Below are positions 23,377 through 35,100 of a DNA stretch of 64,000 nt, in pieces (the first letter of the stretch is position 1; each line of letters opens with the position of its first letter). This DNA comes from Solanum dulcamara (taxonomy: Eukaryota; Streptophyta; Magnoliopsida; Solanales; Solanaceae), in NCBI RefSeq assembly GCF_947179165.1, contig NC_077240.1, positions 75,549,501 through 75,613,500 of the forward strand, written 5' to 3'. The notes below the pieces were generated by a model. It saw nothing but the letters and a program-made list of their open reading frames with translations. It did no database searches and was not told where the DNA came from. The position numbers and the translations under genes were made by a program.

Positions 23377-24570
23377 AGAAGATGACTTGAGCTACTCAAG
23401 GACTACGACATGAGCATCCTTTACCATCTAGGTAAAGCTAATATTGTTGTTGATGCTCTTAGCAGGTTGTCCATGGATAGCACTGCCCATGTGGAAAAGG
23501 GAAGGAGGGAATTGGTGAAGGAGGTACATCGATTAGCCCGATTGGGAGTTCAACTCGAAGAGAACAATGAAGGTTGAGTAAACATTTGAGATGGGCCACG
23601 TCCTCACTTGTAGCAGAGGTAAAGGAGAAACAAGATCAGGATCCCATCCTCCTCCGGCTAAAGGAAGTTGTTCACAAACAAGGGGTGATGGTTTTCACCA
23701 AAGGGGGAGATGGTGTGTTGAGGTACCGAAGTAGATTGTGTGTACCCGATGTCGATGATGTTCGAAAGAGGATTATGGCCGAAGCGCATAGTTCCAGATA
23801 CTCTATTCATCTATGCTCCACAAAAATGTATCATGATTTGAGGGAAATCTATTGGTGGAGTGGGATGAAGAGGGATATTGCGGAATTTATTTCTAAGTGC
23901 CCAAATTGTCAACAGGTGAAGGTTGAGCACCAAAGGCCATGTGGTTTAGCTCAAAACATAGAAATTCCAGAATAGAAGTGGGAAATGATCAACATAGACT
24001 TTATTACAGGTCTACCGAGGTCCCGAAAGCAACACGATTCTTTGGGTGATTGTGGATAGAATGACGAAATCAGCTCACTTCTTGGCGGTTAAGACTACTG
24101 ACACCGCAGACGATTATGCGAAATTTTACATCCAGGAGATTGTCAAATTTCATGGGGTTCCCTTGTCTATTATCTCAGACAGGGGAGCTCAATTCACTTC
24201 CCAATTTTGGAGATCTTTTCAGAAGGGGTTAGGTTCGAAGGTGAACTTGAGTACAACCTTCCATCCTCAAACAGACGGCCAGGCAGAGCGCACCATCCAG
24301 ATATTGGAAGATATGTTGAGGGCCTGTGTACTTGACTTCAAGGGAAGTTGGGATGACCACTTACCTCTCATAGAGTTTGCATATAATAATAGTTATCATG
24401 CAAGCATTCAAATGGCTCCTTATGAAGCTTTGTATGGGAGGAGGTGTAGATCTCCCATTGGGTGGTTTGAAGTTGGTGAAGCCGAGTTGATTGGTCCTGA
24501 CCTTGTTCACCAAGCCATGGAGAAGGTGAGAGTTATCCAAGATAGGCTAAAGACAGCCCAAAGCCGCTAA
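23377..24570 (+). pseudogene. int: Tekay integrase, interrupted
   Basis: After the RNase H, KDYDMSILYHLGKANIVVDA links to an integrase read in frames at 23574-23975 and 24046-24570. The HHCC finger is partly kept (AHSSRYSIH with LC where PG is usual, then KCPNCQQVK). The catalytic core has DFITGLPRSR upstream of a one-base frameshift near 24035, then IISDRGAQFTSQFW and FHPQTDGQAERTIQ with the D and E, and YNNSYHASIQMAPYEALYGR. A stop at about 23973 stands where TGG is expected and another at 24568 ends the core. Confidence 0.92.
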
Positions 24571-24585
24571 AAATCTTACACCGAT

Positions 24586-25074
24586 GTGAGGAGGAGAGAC
24601 TTGGAGTTTGAGATGGGAGATTGGGTGTACTTGAAAATATCACCCATGAAGGGTATCATGAGGTTTGGAAGGAAAGGAAAGCTCAGTCCTCGATATATTG
24701 GTCCTTACCATATTTTGAGGCGGATTGGGAGTGTTGCTTATGAGTTGGAGTTACCCTCGGAGTTAGATTCTATTCATCCGGTGTTCCACATTTCGATGTT
24801 GAAAAAGTGCTTGGGCAATCCCTCATTGGTAGTTCCTATTGATAGCGTTGGAATTAAGGATAGCTTATCCTATGAAGAAGTTCCGGTCCAAATTTTTGAT
24901 CGCCAAATTCGCAAATTGAGGAACAAAGAGGTCGCCTCAGTCAAGGTCTTGTGGAGGAATCAATTTGTTGAGGAAGCCACATGGGAAGCGGAAGAAGCCA
25001 TGAGATCTAAATATCCCCATCTATTCGTGCCTACCGAGGAGAATGTTGAAGGTAACGGCATTTCCTTGACTTGA
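24586..25074 (+). pseudogene. Tekay integrase C-terminus and chromodomain
   Basis: Same frame as the integrase core, beyond one stop. GPY/F module: GDWVYLKISPMKGIMRFG, LSPRYIGPYHILRRIG and SIHPVFHISMLKKCLG. The chromodomain is at about 24870-25030: VQIFDRQIRKLRNKEVASVK, LWRNQFVEEATWEAEEAM and KYPHLF, retaining the aromatic and acidic residues of Tekay/Del chromodomains. Chromodomains direct integration to particular chromatin. It ends with a stop at 25072, 145 bp before the 3' LTR. Confidence 0.92.
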
Positions 25075-25204
25075 ATTCATTAGTGCATTTTGAGTTTTGA
25101 TTGATAATTGTTTGAAAATTTGATTGATTGAATGACTGAATGTTGATTGTGATCTGTACCCTGAGTCCATTCCTGGCCACTCGTCATTCGAGGACGAATG
25201 ATTC

Positions 25205-25218
25205 CAAGGGGGAGATAA
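25205..25218 (+). other. Polypurine tract of Tekay element
   Basis: CAAGGGGGAGATAA immediately before the 3' LTR, the expected plus-strand primer site. Confidence 0.8.
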
Positions 25219-27686
25219 TGTAACACCCCTCAAAAAATTTCCCTAAAATTCAAACCCTTCTTATACACGGGTAGGGTCGAACTCGAGTATTGAGGAGCGT
25301 ATGCATGAGTCTTTGAGAATTTGAGCAGCGTTAGAGGTGAGGTGGGGTCATGAAAGACCCCTAGGATCAAATTAAATCCAAAAGATTCATCGTGGCTAAG
25401 TTTGGGTAGGAGTTCGCATAAGGGGTCGACTTCTAACGACCCTATCTTTTGAAAGACGACAATCTGGGTGGCCTAGGACCTATCAAATCAAAGATCGTTG
25501 AGTCTTCTTTCCAACGCCACCAAGAATGAAACTTTTGGAGTTCGGAGTCGAAAGGTATGATGATCCTAAGATGAACTAGCAAAGCAGAGATTTTCAAGCC
25601 TGGGTTGCAATTGCTGGAAAACTGGGCTTGGCGCCGCAGTGGCGCGACGCGCCACTATCGCGCCAGAAATATGCCTCAGTAGTTTGGGCTTTGGCGCAGA
25701 GCGCCACTAAAATTTGTGTAGGGTTTTTCAGGCCAAATTCCCAGAACTCAGAACAATGGCCTTGGCGCTGTAAGGGCGCGACGCGCCACTATCGCGCCAG
25801 AAACATGCCTCAGTAGTTTGGTCTCTGGTGCGGTGCGCCACTACGAGGTTTGTAGGTTTTAGGCGTATTCAGCCTGGCGCTGCAATGGCGCGACGCGCCA
25901 CTATCGTGCCAGGTGCATTTTTAGCCTATTTTCAGAACTTTTGAGGAGGGGCAATTTGGGAACTTACCCAAATTATATATGTATTGCCTTGGTTCTTTTG
26001 GGAACACATTTTCTCAGCCTCTCTCTCTCTCTAAAAGCCCTGGGAGCTTCTTTCTCTCTTCTTCTTCTCCCCCATTTCCAACAAAAAGAGTTCCAAGAGC
26101 TTCAAGATTTGAGTTCTTCATTGAAGACCCAACATCAAGGTTTTCTTCAAGTCTTCACTAAGGTATGTAAGGCTATCCAAAACATGGTTTGAGTCCACCC
26201 ATGTGCCCTACTCTTGCCTTGAGGTTAGATGTTCATGAAAATAGAGTTTCTTGGTATGGTTTATGTTTGCATGAACTTTATCTCCTATTTATTTGATGTT
26301 ATACGTGTTGATTTTATTGAGCTAAGAAGTCCCTAAAATCCTTCATGTTAGTATGAGTTGATGGAGATGACTTGTTGTTACGTCTTGTTGATCTCTTTAG
26401 CCATGTGATTATGTTGCTTAAGTCAATTTCCTTAAATGTGCTATTCTACTTGAATTGTTGAGTTGAAGTCATAGAGTTGTGCTAAATCTTGAGGAGATGT
26501 CATAAATGTTTATATAAATGAGACTTGATTGAGTTGATTTGAGGATGGAATTGACGAGTGGACAAGGTCCTAAATGAGACTTGCCATTATGACTTAATTG
26601 AGTTGAAATGAGAACCGAGTTGATGAGGTGGCAATGTACCACATGAAACTAGTCGTGAGGGCTTGTCTGAGATGATTAGAGAAGTTTTATGAGCATGGAG
26701 TCATGGGAGGAGTATCGAGCACTGCGGCGGGTGAGAGTATAGTCCATACTCGAACCCTAGAAACTACGCCGCCAACGTAGGTAGGGATGGAACCGTTAAA
26801 GTCGGATGCTTCCCTTGGGATCGAACCGTTAAAGTCGGATGTTTCCTATTTTTATTGTCCTGAAATGATAGGACTTGACTAATCGATGGTATCCATGATT
26901 AGGGAGGCGTTCATGCCCTGGCAAGGTATGGACGGACGTGGCAACAACGTTTGATTGTTGTACTATCACCGGCTCATAGGTGATGGTTGTCGGTTAAGAG
27001 AAACTCCCATTTAGGTCTTGATAGTGCTCTGAGTCAGTTGAGTTGAGTGGTTTATGAGTTAGTCCCGTCTAAAATATTCTTGTTAGACTTAGGACATTTG
27101 AGTGAGTTGTCCTATATTTATATATATATATATATATATGAGTTGAGGTGTTGAGTTGATGTTGATGTCTTCTTGATATTTGTTTCATCCGGCCATTTTA
27201 CATACTCGTACATTCCATGTACTGACGCCATTTGGCCTGCATCGTTCTATGATGCAGAGACAGGTACCTGAGATCATCAACCGGCGCTCCATTGAAGATC
27301 CACATACACTTCCAGCTAGTTGGTGAGTCCTCCTAGTTTCTGGAGGATATTGAGCCTTCTTGTACAGTTTTGTTGTCATTTCTTTTATTTTGAGTGTTGG
27401 TAGCCATGGACTTGTCATCGGCACCTTCTAGACTTTGATAGAGACTTCATAGACTAGAGTGTGGGAAGGTTGGACTGTTATTTTGAGGAGTCCTATTTTA
27501 CTTGTTTTGTTGGAGTTGAATATGTTTGGCCTTCGGCCCTGCAATGTGAATAGTATGATATGATTGACCCCTCCTTTGGGTGAGTGTGATTGAATGATCA
27601 GGTGACTGAATCAGGTGGTTCGCTTGAAGGTCAGAAATGGCTTTCAAGTGCCGTTCACGTCTAGGGTACCCTCCCGGGGCGTGACA
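25219..27686 (+). repeat. Tekay 3' LTR
   Basis: Same length and structure as the 5' LTR. Near the start it keeps CG/CA-containing sites where the 5' copy has TG/TA. Ends GGGGCGTGACA. A (TA)n run lies at about 27118-27139. Confidence 0.96.
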
Positions 27687-27691
27687 ACTTG
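27687..27691 (+). repeat. Target-site duplication, right (ACTTG)
   Basis: Exact copy of 17681-17685. Confidence 0.93.
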
Positions 27692-29083
27692 ACTATCCGG
27701 CACGGCGTTGCCCTTTTCTATATTGGCTTGGGTACTAATTCTCCGGTACTACTATGGGGATGCTATATGTTTATATAAGACCAGTTCAGACCAAGACATT
27801 GTATACAGACTTCCCCAATCTCCTATGGGCCCCTTTGGCTGGTACACCACTGAACTGGATGAGGGAGCTACATGGATCCCACCTGGTAGGCAGAGGATCG
27901 GGGTAGGTCTATACACTTATTGATGATGTCTGAGAGCTGCCAATGATGCTACTGGTTTACCTACAAACTTGCATTCATCAACATCGCCTATTATAAGTAT
28001 ATTTGTTTGTTGTTTGATCCCTCGATTTTATGGGGGCTAGGGGTATGTTTGTCATTGTTTGTACCTTTCGGGGGTATGGGCATACGATCGGTTATTATTT
28101 GATTATACTTGTATTTATCTCTTTTTGTATTTGTAGTTGGTCTGCAGGGTGTCATAGTTTGGAGTTGTTATTGGTATTTTTCTGCTAGGTTCAGTTGAAT
28201 TAATTCTTAGGTAGTTATGTGATTAGCGATGACAGTTAGTATTTCGTTCTTAATTAGTTGACTCCCATGGTTTCTTCTTATTGTAAATAGATTGTTGGTT
28301 GCACTTTCAAGTGCATTTGTTGACTCTGCTCTTTCATCTATATATCTTATCTTTTTGCCTTATTTTTTGTACCATCTTGTATTATCTCCTGATTAGTTAT
28401 TTGTGCGGTATTTACCTGATTATATGTTATTTATACTTACTTTATTTGTGGAACTCAGTCGGCCTATGCCTATTGTGTGCCATTTATTTGGTACTCATAT
28501 TACACTTCTGCATCCTGCAGATCACAGTATGGGTTATCATCGTTGATTTGAATTGGTGCGAAGTAACTTTTGATTCGGCTATTGGGTGAGCTCCTAGCAT
28601 TTAGAGTTGCCAATTTTCATCTATTTTGGGCTAGGACTAGTCTTTACTTGCTTTTAAAGACTATCTATACTTCTATTTGTATTTTAAAGGTCTTGTATTC
28701 CTATTTTGTTTTAGATGCTTGAGTACTAACTGATGCCAGGTCTTGGGGTGATTTCTTTTGTATTATTTTGTGATTCTCATTACTATTTATTTTTTTCTTT
28801 ATTTGTTCATCTTTTCCTTGATAGTTCATTGCCTTTGGTTTTGGGCTATAGGTTAAGGATTAGGCCCACCTGCTAGTGGGTGTTCGCAGGTGTCATTATG
28901 ACCTGAGAAATTGGGGCGTGATACCTTCGATCTCTTTAAACTAGCCCGCTATTTTCTGACATAGTCGGATTAATCCATTGAGTTGATTTTAGGCAGAAAA
29001 TCGATTTTGGCCGTCGATTTTGGCCTTGGATTTTGACATTTAGTAGTGGTAATTGTTTAATTAAAGGTTACTTAATAAGTAGA
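27692..29083. other. Right half of interrupted LTR-like repeat and spacer
   Basis: Continues the sequence cut at 17685. T-rich, with low-complexity open frames (for example 28299-28589, rich in L, Y and C) that show no domain. GGGGCGTGATA near 28914-28922 resembles an LTR end. The rest, to 29083, is unassigned. Confidence 0.4.
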
Positions 29084-30033
29084 TTCTAAAAGGGCATAAT
29101 ATATACATAGGACCTTAAATTTGACATCAAATTTTAAGTTGGACCTTGAACTTTCATAGTGCACAAGTAAGCACTTTAACTATCCCATGCTTAATCAAAA
29201 ACATACTCGTCATCTGCAGCCTAAACGCGTGTAAGGCAAATGTTGTGACGTTGATTTATTAGTCATTCAATGGCTGCCAATTAATTTACACGTAAATTTT
29301 AAAATTTAAAAATAAAATAGAATTATATATAAGGATAAGGGTAGGGTGAAAGACTTAGAAATATTTTCACCTTTTCACTCACTATTTTCTCAAAATCGCA
29401 AACCCTAGCTATAATTTCTTCGCAAATCAAAGGAAAATTTGTTCAAAATTTGTTCTTTCAGTTGATATTCTTGGATGTTTGCCTTTTCTTCTTCATCAAT
29501 TTAGTCCAGGTATGATTAATCTTTTTCTTTTGAAAATTTATTATTAATAGATTGCAGAATCTTTTTGAGACCATGACTGTAAATTTGTTCCTTTTTACAA
29601 CTTTGGTCATATGAGTCATCTTCATTATAGCTCTTTTTTCCACAATGACAAAAAAAAAATTAGAAGTCATTTCCATTAAAAAAAGATCAGAAATGGTGGG
29701 AAAAAAGAGCAAAAAAAGCTTGAGTATAGAATTAGAAAGAAGAGGAAAAAATGGGATTTTGATTTGAATAAATAAAGGATATATATAAAAGGGATTCATT
29801 AAGGGCATAAGTGTCAATTCAACATTTATTTTTGCTGTTGTTGGCCTGGAATTTTACTCCGGATGCGTTCGAATTGAGTGTCTTACACGCATTCTGTCAG
29901 GTAGGACTCGAATATTTTTTTGTTTAAGTGTGGATAGTTAAAGTGCCTACTTGTGCACTATGAAAGTTGGAGGTCCAACTTAAAATTTGAAATCAAATTT
30001 AAGATCCTATTTATGTATTATGCCTTCTAAAAA
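29084..30033. mobile_element. MULE-like non-autonomous DNA transposon
   Basis: Element 29093-30024 (932 bp) with terminal inverted repeats of about 150 bp. The left end reads GGCATAATATATACATAGGA; the right end is its diverged complement, ending TGTATTATGCC. The arms share GTGCACAAGTAAGCACTTTA against TAAAGTGCCTACTTGTGCAC. Nine-base flanks TTCTAAAAG and TTCTAAAAA match at eight positions, the duplication size of Mutator-like elements. No transposase is inside; the minus-strand frame at 29458-29817 is lysine-rich chance sequence. Confidence 0.88.
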
Positions 30034-30948
30034 CTTTCCCTATTTCTGTCATAATTGAAAGCAGAAAAGCTCTGCAATGAAATAAAAAAAAAAACTCGTC
30101 TAGTTCAACTCTTGGTTCTTTGTGTCTCCCTATTATTGTTCCCATCATCGGAGGTCGACAAAAGTCTAAGGCTTATAAGTGATTCGATTTTAAATTGAAA
30201 GAGCTTCTCTTCCTCCCTCTGCTATGTCTGTGCACTTTATGTTATATTAAATATGAACATATTTTCGATCTTTTTTAATGTTGATTAAAGCTAAATATTG
30301 CGTAAATTGATTTTAAATTTTTTGGTGTATTTATTCATAAAAAGATTATTCACTAATGTTGTGTACTATAATTTTAAATTTTTTGATTCATCCATACATT
30401 ATAAAATCATTCCATGCTTGAACACCTTTCACAGAATTTTTGGCTTACTTCATGTGTAAGATTTTGACTACGGCCCTAGCACTATGTACAAATTAATATA
30501 ATATAACTTACATGACAAAAATGTCATTTGCTTATCTAGTTAACTCTCTTATTTTTTACCTTGTTTGTTTCTAATAGACTGAATAACATAGGAATTAGGA
30601 AGAAGTATAACCTTATTTATTTTTTATTTTATCTTATATGATACTAGCAAAAAAAATTGCATTATCTTATAGTAATATTACTCCTATTTCATATACTACA
30701 AGTCCTAATAACACTAGATACAAATTCACTAAAATAAATTTGCTGGAATAGCACTCCGATTACAAGAGTTGCAACTTAGTATATGTGCGTGACCTCCTTC
30801 TGTAGAAGATCGATTGAGGAAGCAAGTTTTCGTTCCTTTACGTGCTGCTTTAGAATTGCCAGAGGCTTATATAGGGCGAAAAGATTGGGGTTCGATTCCT
30901 TGTAATGGAAGGAGGCCAATGAAAGGATTGTCGGTGGCTATATTATTC
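30034..30948. other. Unassigned AT-rich intergenic DNA
   Basis: No gene or repeat I can support. A 64-codon frame from 30814 has no recognisable domain. Confidence 0.5.
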
Positions 30949-31053
30949 GAACTCTTCAAAAATGTTGATGGGTGTGTGTCAGATCCTTCAAAAATAGTGT
31001 ATTTTTGAAGGATCCGAGATGGGTGCGGCAACATTTTTTGAGAGTCCGAGCAA
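30949..31053. mobile_element. Short hairpin MITE
   Basis: Two inverted arm pairs: ACTCTTCAAAAATGTTG with CAACATTTTTTGAGAG, and GATCCTTCAAAAATA with TATTTTTGAAGGATC, around a central GTG loop. A GATGGGTG block stays in direct orientation in both arms, leaving an internal bulge. The transcript would fold into a long hairpin. Confidence 0.75.
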
Positions 31054-31726
31054 CTTAGATTGATGGTAATAGTGGATGATTTCAGGGTGGAAAAGTGAAT
31101 AATTGATAGTCTGGGATGTTCCGATAAACATTTGGTAATAGTTTAGATAGGAAACTCAAAACAAATGAGATACTTTAGGTATTTTTTACCCTTCACTTTA
31201 AGATTAAAAGACAATTTGAGATGTTAGACATCTTTAATTTAACACTACAAGATTCAAAAAATTTCTTTAGTTTATCAAAAAATTGAACAAACACCTAATT
31301 CTATGGAAAAAAAGCACTTTTTTAAAGAAAAACTATCAACTTTAACAATAAATAAGCAAATGTTGAAAGTGTAACCAAACAGGCTATTATCAATAAGGTG
31401 TTGTTTCAATTTTTCAAAAAATTGTATAAGTGGTTTCTTTGATGGAGTTCTTGCCAAAAGTAGCAAGAAATTCTTCTAAAAAATTACAATAGGAGTAAGA
31501 AATTCAACTGGTTTAATTGAATTTTGCTCACATCAAGACTTAGTAGTGATCTTTTGTAATAAACAACATAAGAAGGGATAATTAGTTGTTTAAGAAAAAC
31601 AATTGATGGATTGTATTAATAAAAGTTTCAATGACTTGGTAAATGAAATGTCAAAAATATAACACCACTTATGTGTCTTCTCACAATAATTTTTACCATA
31701 CAACTAATCTCTAAAGTGAGAGGATA
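31054..31726. other. Unassigned AT-rich intergenic DNA
   Basis: No supported gene; only short chance open frames. Confidence 0.5.
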
Positions 31727-31835
31727 AAGTTTACACAATTTACCTCTACCATCCCAAAAGACCCAGTGGGGTCTGACAGACTTTAACCCTACCTTGTTAA
31801 GGTAAAGACTTGTTACCCTCGACAGACCTTAAGCA
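31727..31835 (-). mobile_element. Diverged SINE fragment
   Basis: Contains CCCAGTGGGGTCTG, CCCTACCTTGTTAAGGTAAA and CCCTCGACAGACCTT in this order. That is the reverse-complement order of the body of the TTG-tailed plant SINEs (Au/TS type), so the SINE lies on the minus strand. Ends are not clear. Confidence 0.6.
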
Positions 31836-32129
31836 ATGCCACATTCTACAAAGTTGAAAAGCAAAAAGGTCTAAATAGCAGTCGAACCACAAAATTTGAG
31901 TTTTCCTTTAGATATGAAAGTTGACAATCTTGAAGAAAATTAACAGAAGGATTGGTAGTGGTGGTGATGGTAACATTGGAAAGGAGAAAATAAAAGCAAA
32001 ATCATCACAAAACTGATATCAAGTTTTCAACACAGTATCCAGGAGTACAACTAAACAAAAAATTCAATAGTATCTATAGCGCATACAAGACAAAACGCCT
32101 GAAACTGCCAAGATTGTAATACAATATCC

Positions 32130-35100
32130 TTAGAAGATACGTTGAGTCTTTCCCATGGTACTCTTCAAGTACAAACATCTCACCTGTGAGCATTAACGAC
32201 AAAGAGGCATTAGTAATAAGTTTGAAGGCTGAATGAGGTGATCAGACTCGAAGAAACTATAAGGTAAATGCTCGTAGATAAACAAAGTAGTGGGACATTA
32301 AATTAACTCACATTTTGCCAATTCTTCTTTAGCAAGGACACTAAAAAGTTGACACTCATCTGCACGTTTTGGAAGATTTGTTTCTCCTCCATATCCATAT
32401 TACCTACGGCAACTCCCATACAAAGCACCTTCTTCAACTGGAATTTGATAGTGGCCTTGGTCTCGTTAACCTTAGACTCGAGTGATTCCTGGTGGGAAAC
32501 AAGGGTAGGAAACTTACCTGCATTTCAAAGATATGAAAGCTGGTTAAGAGATGGGGCAAAATGATCTAATAAATGAACCACTTAAAGGTGAGATCAGCAT
32601 TTATGATCTTTAAATTACACTGCTGCAATTGTGAAAAGTCGAGGCATGATTGCTTAATGAGAACCAAACAGTAAAAAAATGTACCAACTTTCCTCACACA
32701 ACTGTGACTGTTGGATACTACATTAATTGTTGCGAAAATGCTAATTGTGAAAATCCGATGAATTAGAGAGGTGAAATTGAATCAATATCTGGCTAGTCAG
32801 TGTGGCCGGTAAGAGTGTTGAGTGTGTTTTGGACAAGGTGATTTGTTGAGCCTTAGCTCTTACATATGCACTTACAAGTCAAGATGAGTTCACAGAAGTA
32901 GTTCTCATCTAAAATAAGCCACGACCACAAATATGTACAACCATAAACCAATGACATTAGAAGTAAACGGAACAAACTCTACAGCTACTTAAAAGATCAA
33001 AATAGTCTATTGCACTTGCCTGCCTTGTTCAAGCCAGGCCCCAAGAGACGGGGGATCTGCTTGATAACAGCTTCTGATGCCAAGAAAGCATGGTACTTCT
33101 TTGCAAGCTTCTTAACCAACTTCTTGTTTTTGTTAAGCTTCTTCAGGCCTTCTACGTCCATGTACTCCAAACCAATCTTTTCTGCCTGGAAAACAAATAC
33201 AACAAGCTTTGATCACACTTGCACAAAATCATCTATAGCAGTAGCTTTAGCCTTTAGGTACATTAGCAACCACAAAATTTCAAATAGTTTTGAGGATTAA
33301 GCAGGTCCACTCCATATAAAATTGCTGCTACCTCATAGCTAAGAAACTGCCAGTCGAAAAAATGAAATTGCACTATCTAATATACAAGGTACTTGTGTTA
33401 TATGTCTAAAAATTAAACCTCAGGATCACCAAGACATGTGCAATCAAAGCTACACACTGACCAGAAATATTTCAAGAGTTCTTTGATAACAAATGCTTTA
33501 ACACACTAAAGCTTGGAAGAAGATAATTGGATCAATGTTAGAATTATTCAAATTGAGTACAATACTCTAAGGATCCATCACCTAAAACTTAGAAGTAATC
33601 TTGAAGGAATGTTTATGCAAATTTACAGCAGTAGCTTCCCCAAATGTAAAAGATAAGGAATACAGGAAAACTAACTGGATCAATGTTAGTATTATTCAAA
33701 TTGAGTATAAGACTCTTAAGGATCCATTACCTAAAACTTAACAGTAATCTCGAAGGGATGCTTATGCAAATGTACGGCAGTAGCTTCCCCAAATGTAAAA
33801 GATAAGGAATACAGGAAAAATGCAGATCAATTATTATTCCAGTGACTAGTTCAAGCGGATTACCTCTCCCACGTGTTGAGCATCTCCAAGCATGCAAATC
33901 TTCATCTTAGGGCGAGGAATGTGTGGCAACTTAACTGAACCACTGAAACGCTTGTCCTTTTGAGGATCATAGTTTTTCAACCCAATCTGAAGCTCAATGG
34001 TTTCGGTGAACTTCCTTTTCTTCTCATTTGAATCATTCTTAATCACAGTGATGGCTTCTCTTAGGGCATCACTCTGAAGCTTACTGTAGCAGAATCAACA
34101 TCAAACTAGTTAAGTGAAGGTAATTAACCCAAATAACAAACTTAATAAAGTACTTATCCAATATGTCATGCTAAAGGCAGAGAAATAAATATAATCTTAA
34201 CTCTACAACTCAATCAACTATACCTCAACTCAAACTAGTTGGGACTGACTATATAAATCCTCTATATACATTCCTTTACCTCTCTTTTCATTTCCCCAAA
34301 GGCGGAGCTAGGATTTTGAGTTTATGAGTTCTGAATTTTAAAAAAAAGAAAGTTAATGGGTTCTTGATAAATTATTTATACGTAATAAGTCATTTTATGC
34401 AACACATATAGGGTATGCATCAAAGCTACCCATAATCGGGATGCTAGCTCTGCTCCTGCTTCATACCTTTTTGAGACATGGTAAACCCCACCCTCGAACC
34501 TACTACCTATTGAATCAATGGTGGCCATTTTCCTCTCTGTTCCATTTGTTTCACGACTCAACATCTAGGCCAGCAGCCGCAGCAACCTCACATGCCATAC
34601 CCATTCGGCATTATTTAGGCCCAATTCATTTCAACACTCAACAATCCATCCTTTAAAAAAAATCCGGGTTCCTCCAAACTACTGATTCTCTAAGTCTCAC
34701 CCTTCTCCCTACACTGAAATAACACTGACCATACTAACCTTATCAAAACTGAATTTAAAATAATCCAAATTCTACACCTAACTTGAAACCTTGCAAAAGC
34801 AGTGAATTTTACTCGACTTTCTATATGTTTTTAACTTTAAAAATCAGATTTTTTTTCTTACATCACATTCATTTGCACATTCAAGATAACCCCACATCAG
34901 CAAATGTCAATTATACATACAAGTAAAAAAAAAAGAAGCAAAATAAGAGAAATTATACATCTCTAGTTTCATTCTTTATTTTATAATCATGGTGTCTGGC
35001 CCCGTTTATGCCCACCTCAACTAATTCCACAGGATACATGTCACTTCCTACCCGCAATAGGTGTGGATATTAACTTGAGACATCGTGGTGCTCAACCTAT

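Larger units (their letters stand above)
17686..27686 (+). mobile_element. Complete but dead Tekay/Del chromovirus
   Basis: Two 2,468-bp LTRs (17686-20153 and 25219-27686), TG...CA ends, internal region 20154-25218, ACTTG target duplication on both sides. Domain order gag, CCHC, protease, RT, RNase H, integrase, chromodomain on the plus strand is that of the chromovirus branch of Ty3, and the C-terminal chromodomain is of Tekay/Del type. Stops and frameshifts occur in every domain block, so it could move only with help. The LTRs differ at scattered sites, mostly transitions in the first 100 bp, and look very similar over the rest, suggesting a fairly recent insertion into an older LTR-like repeat. 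Confidence 0.96.

Noticed and set aside
28299..28589. Hydrophobic 96-residue frame that could look like a membrane protein
   Set aside because: T-rich low-complexity LTR-like DNA; Leu/Tyr/Cys composition explained by base composition, no homology recognised.
30814..31008. 64-residue frame near the hairpin MITE
   Set aside because: Short, runs into the MITE, no recognisable domain; an organelle origin was considered but no gene could be matched.
33846..34046. 66-residue frame taken as a separate gene
   Set aside because: It is exon 2 of RPL10a plus a few intron codons.
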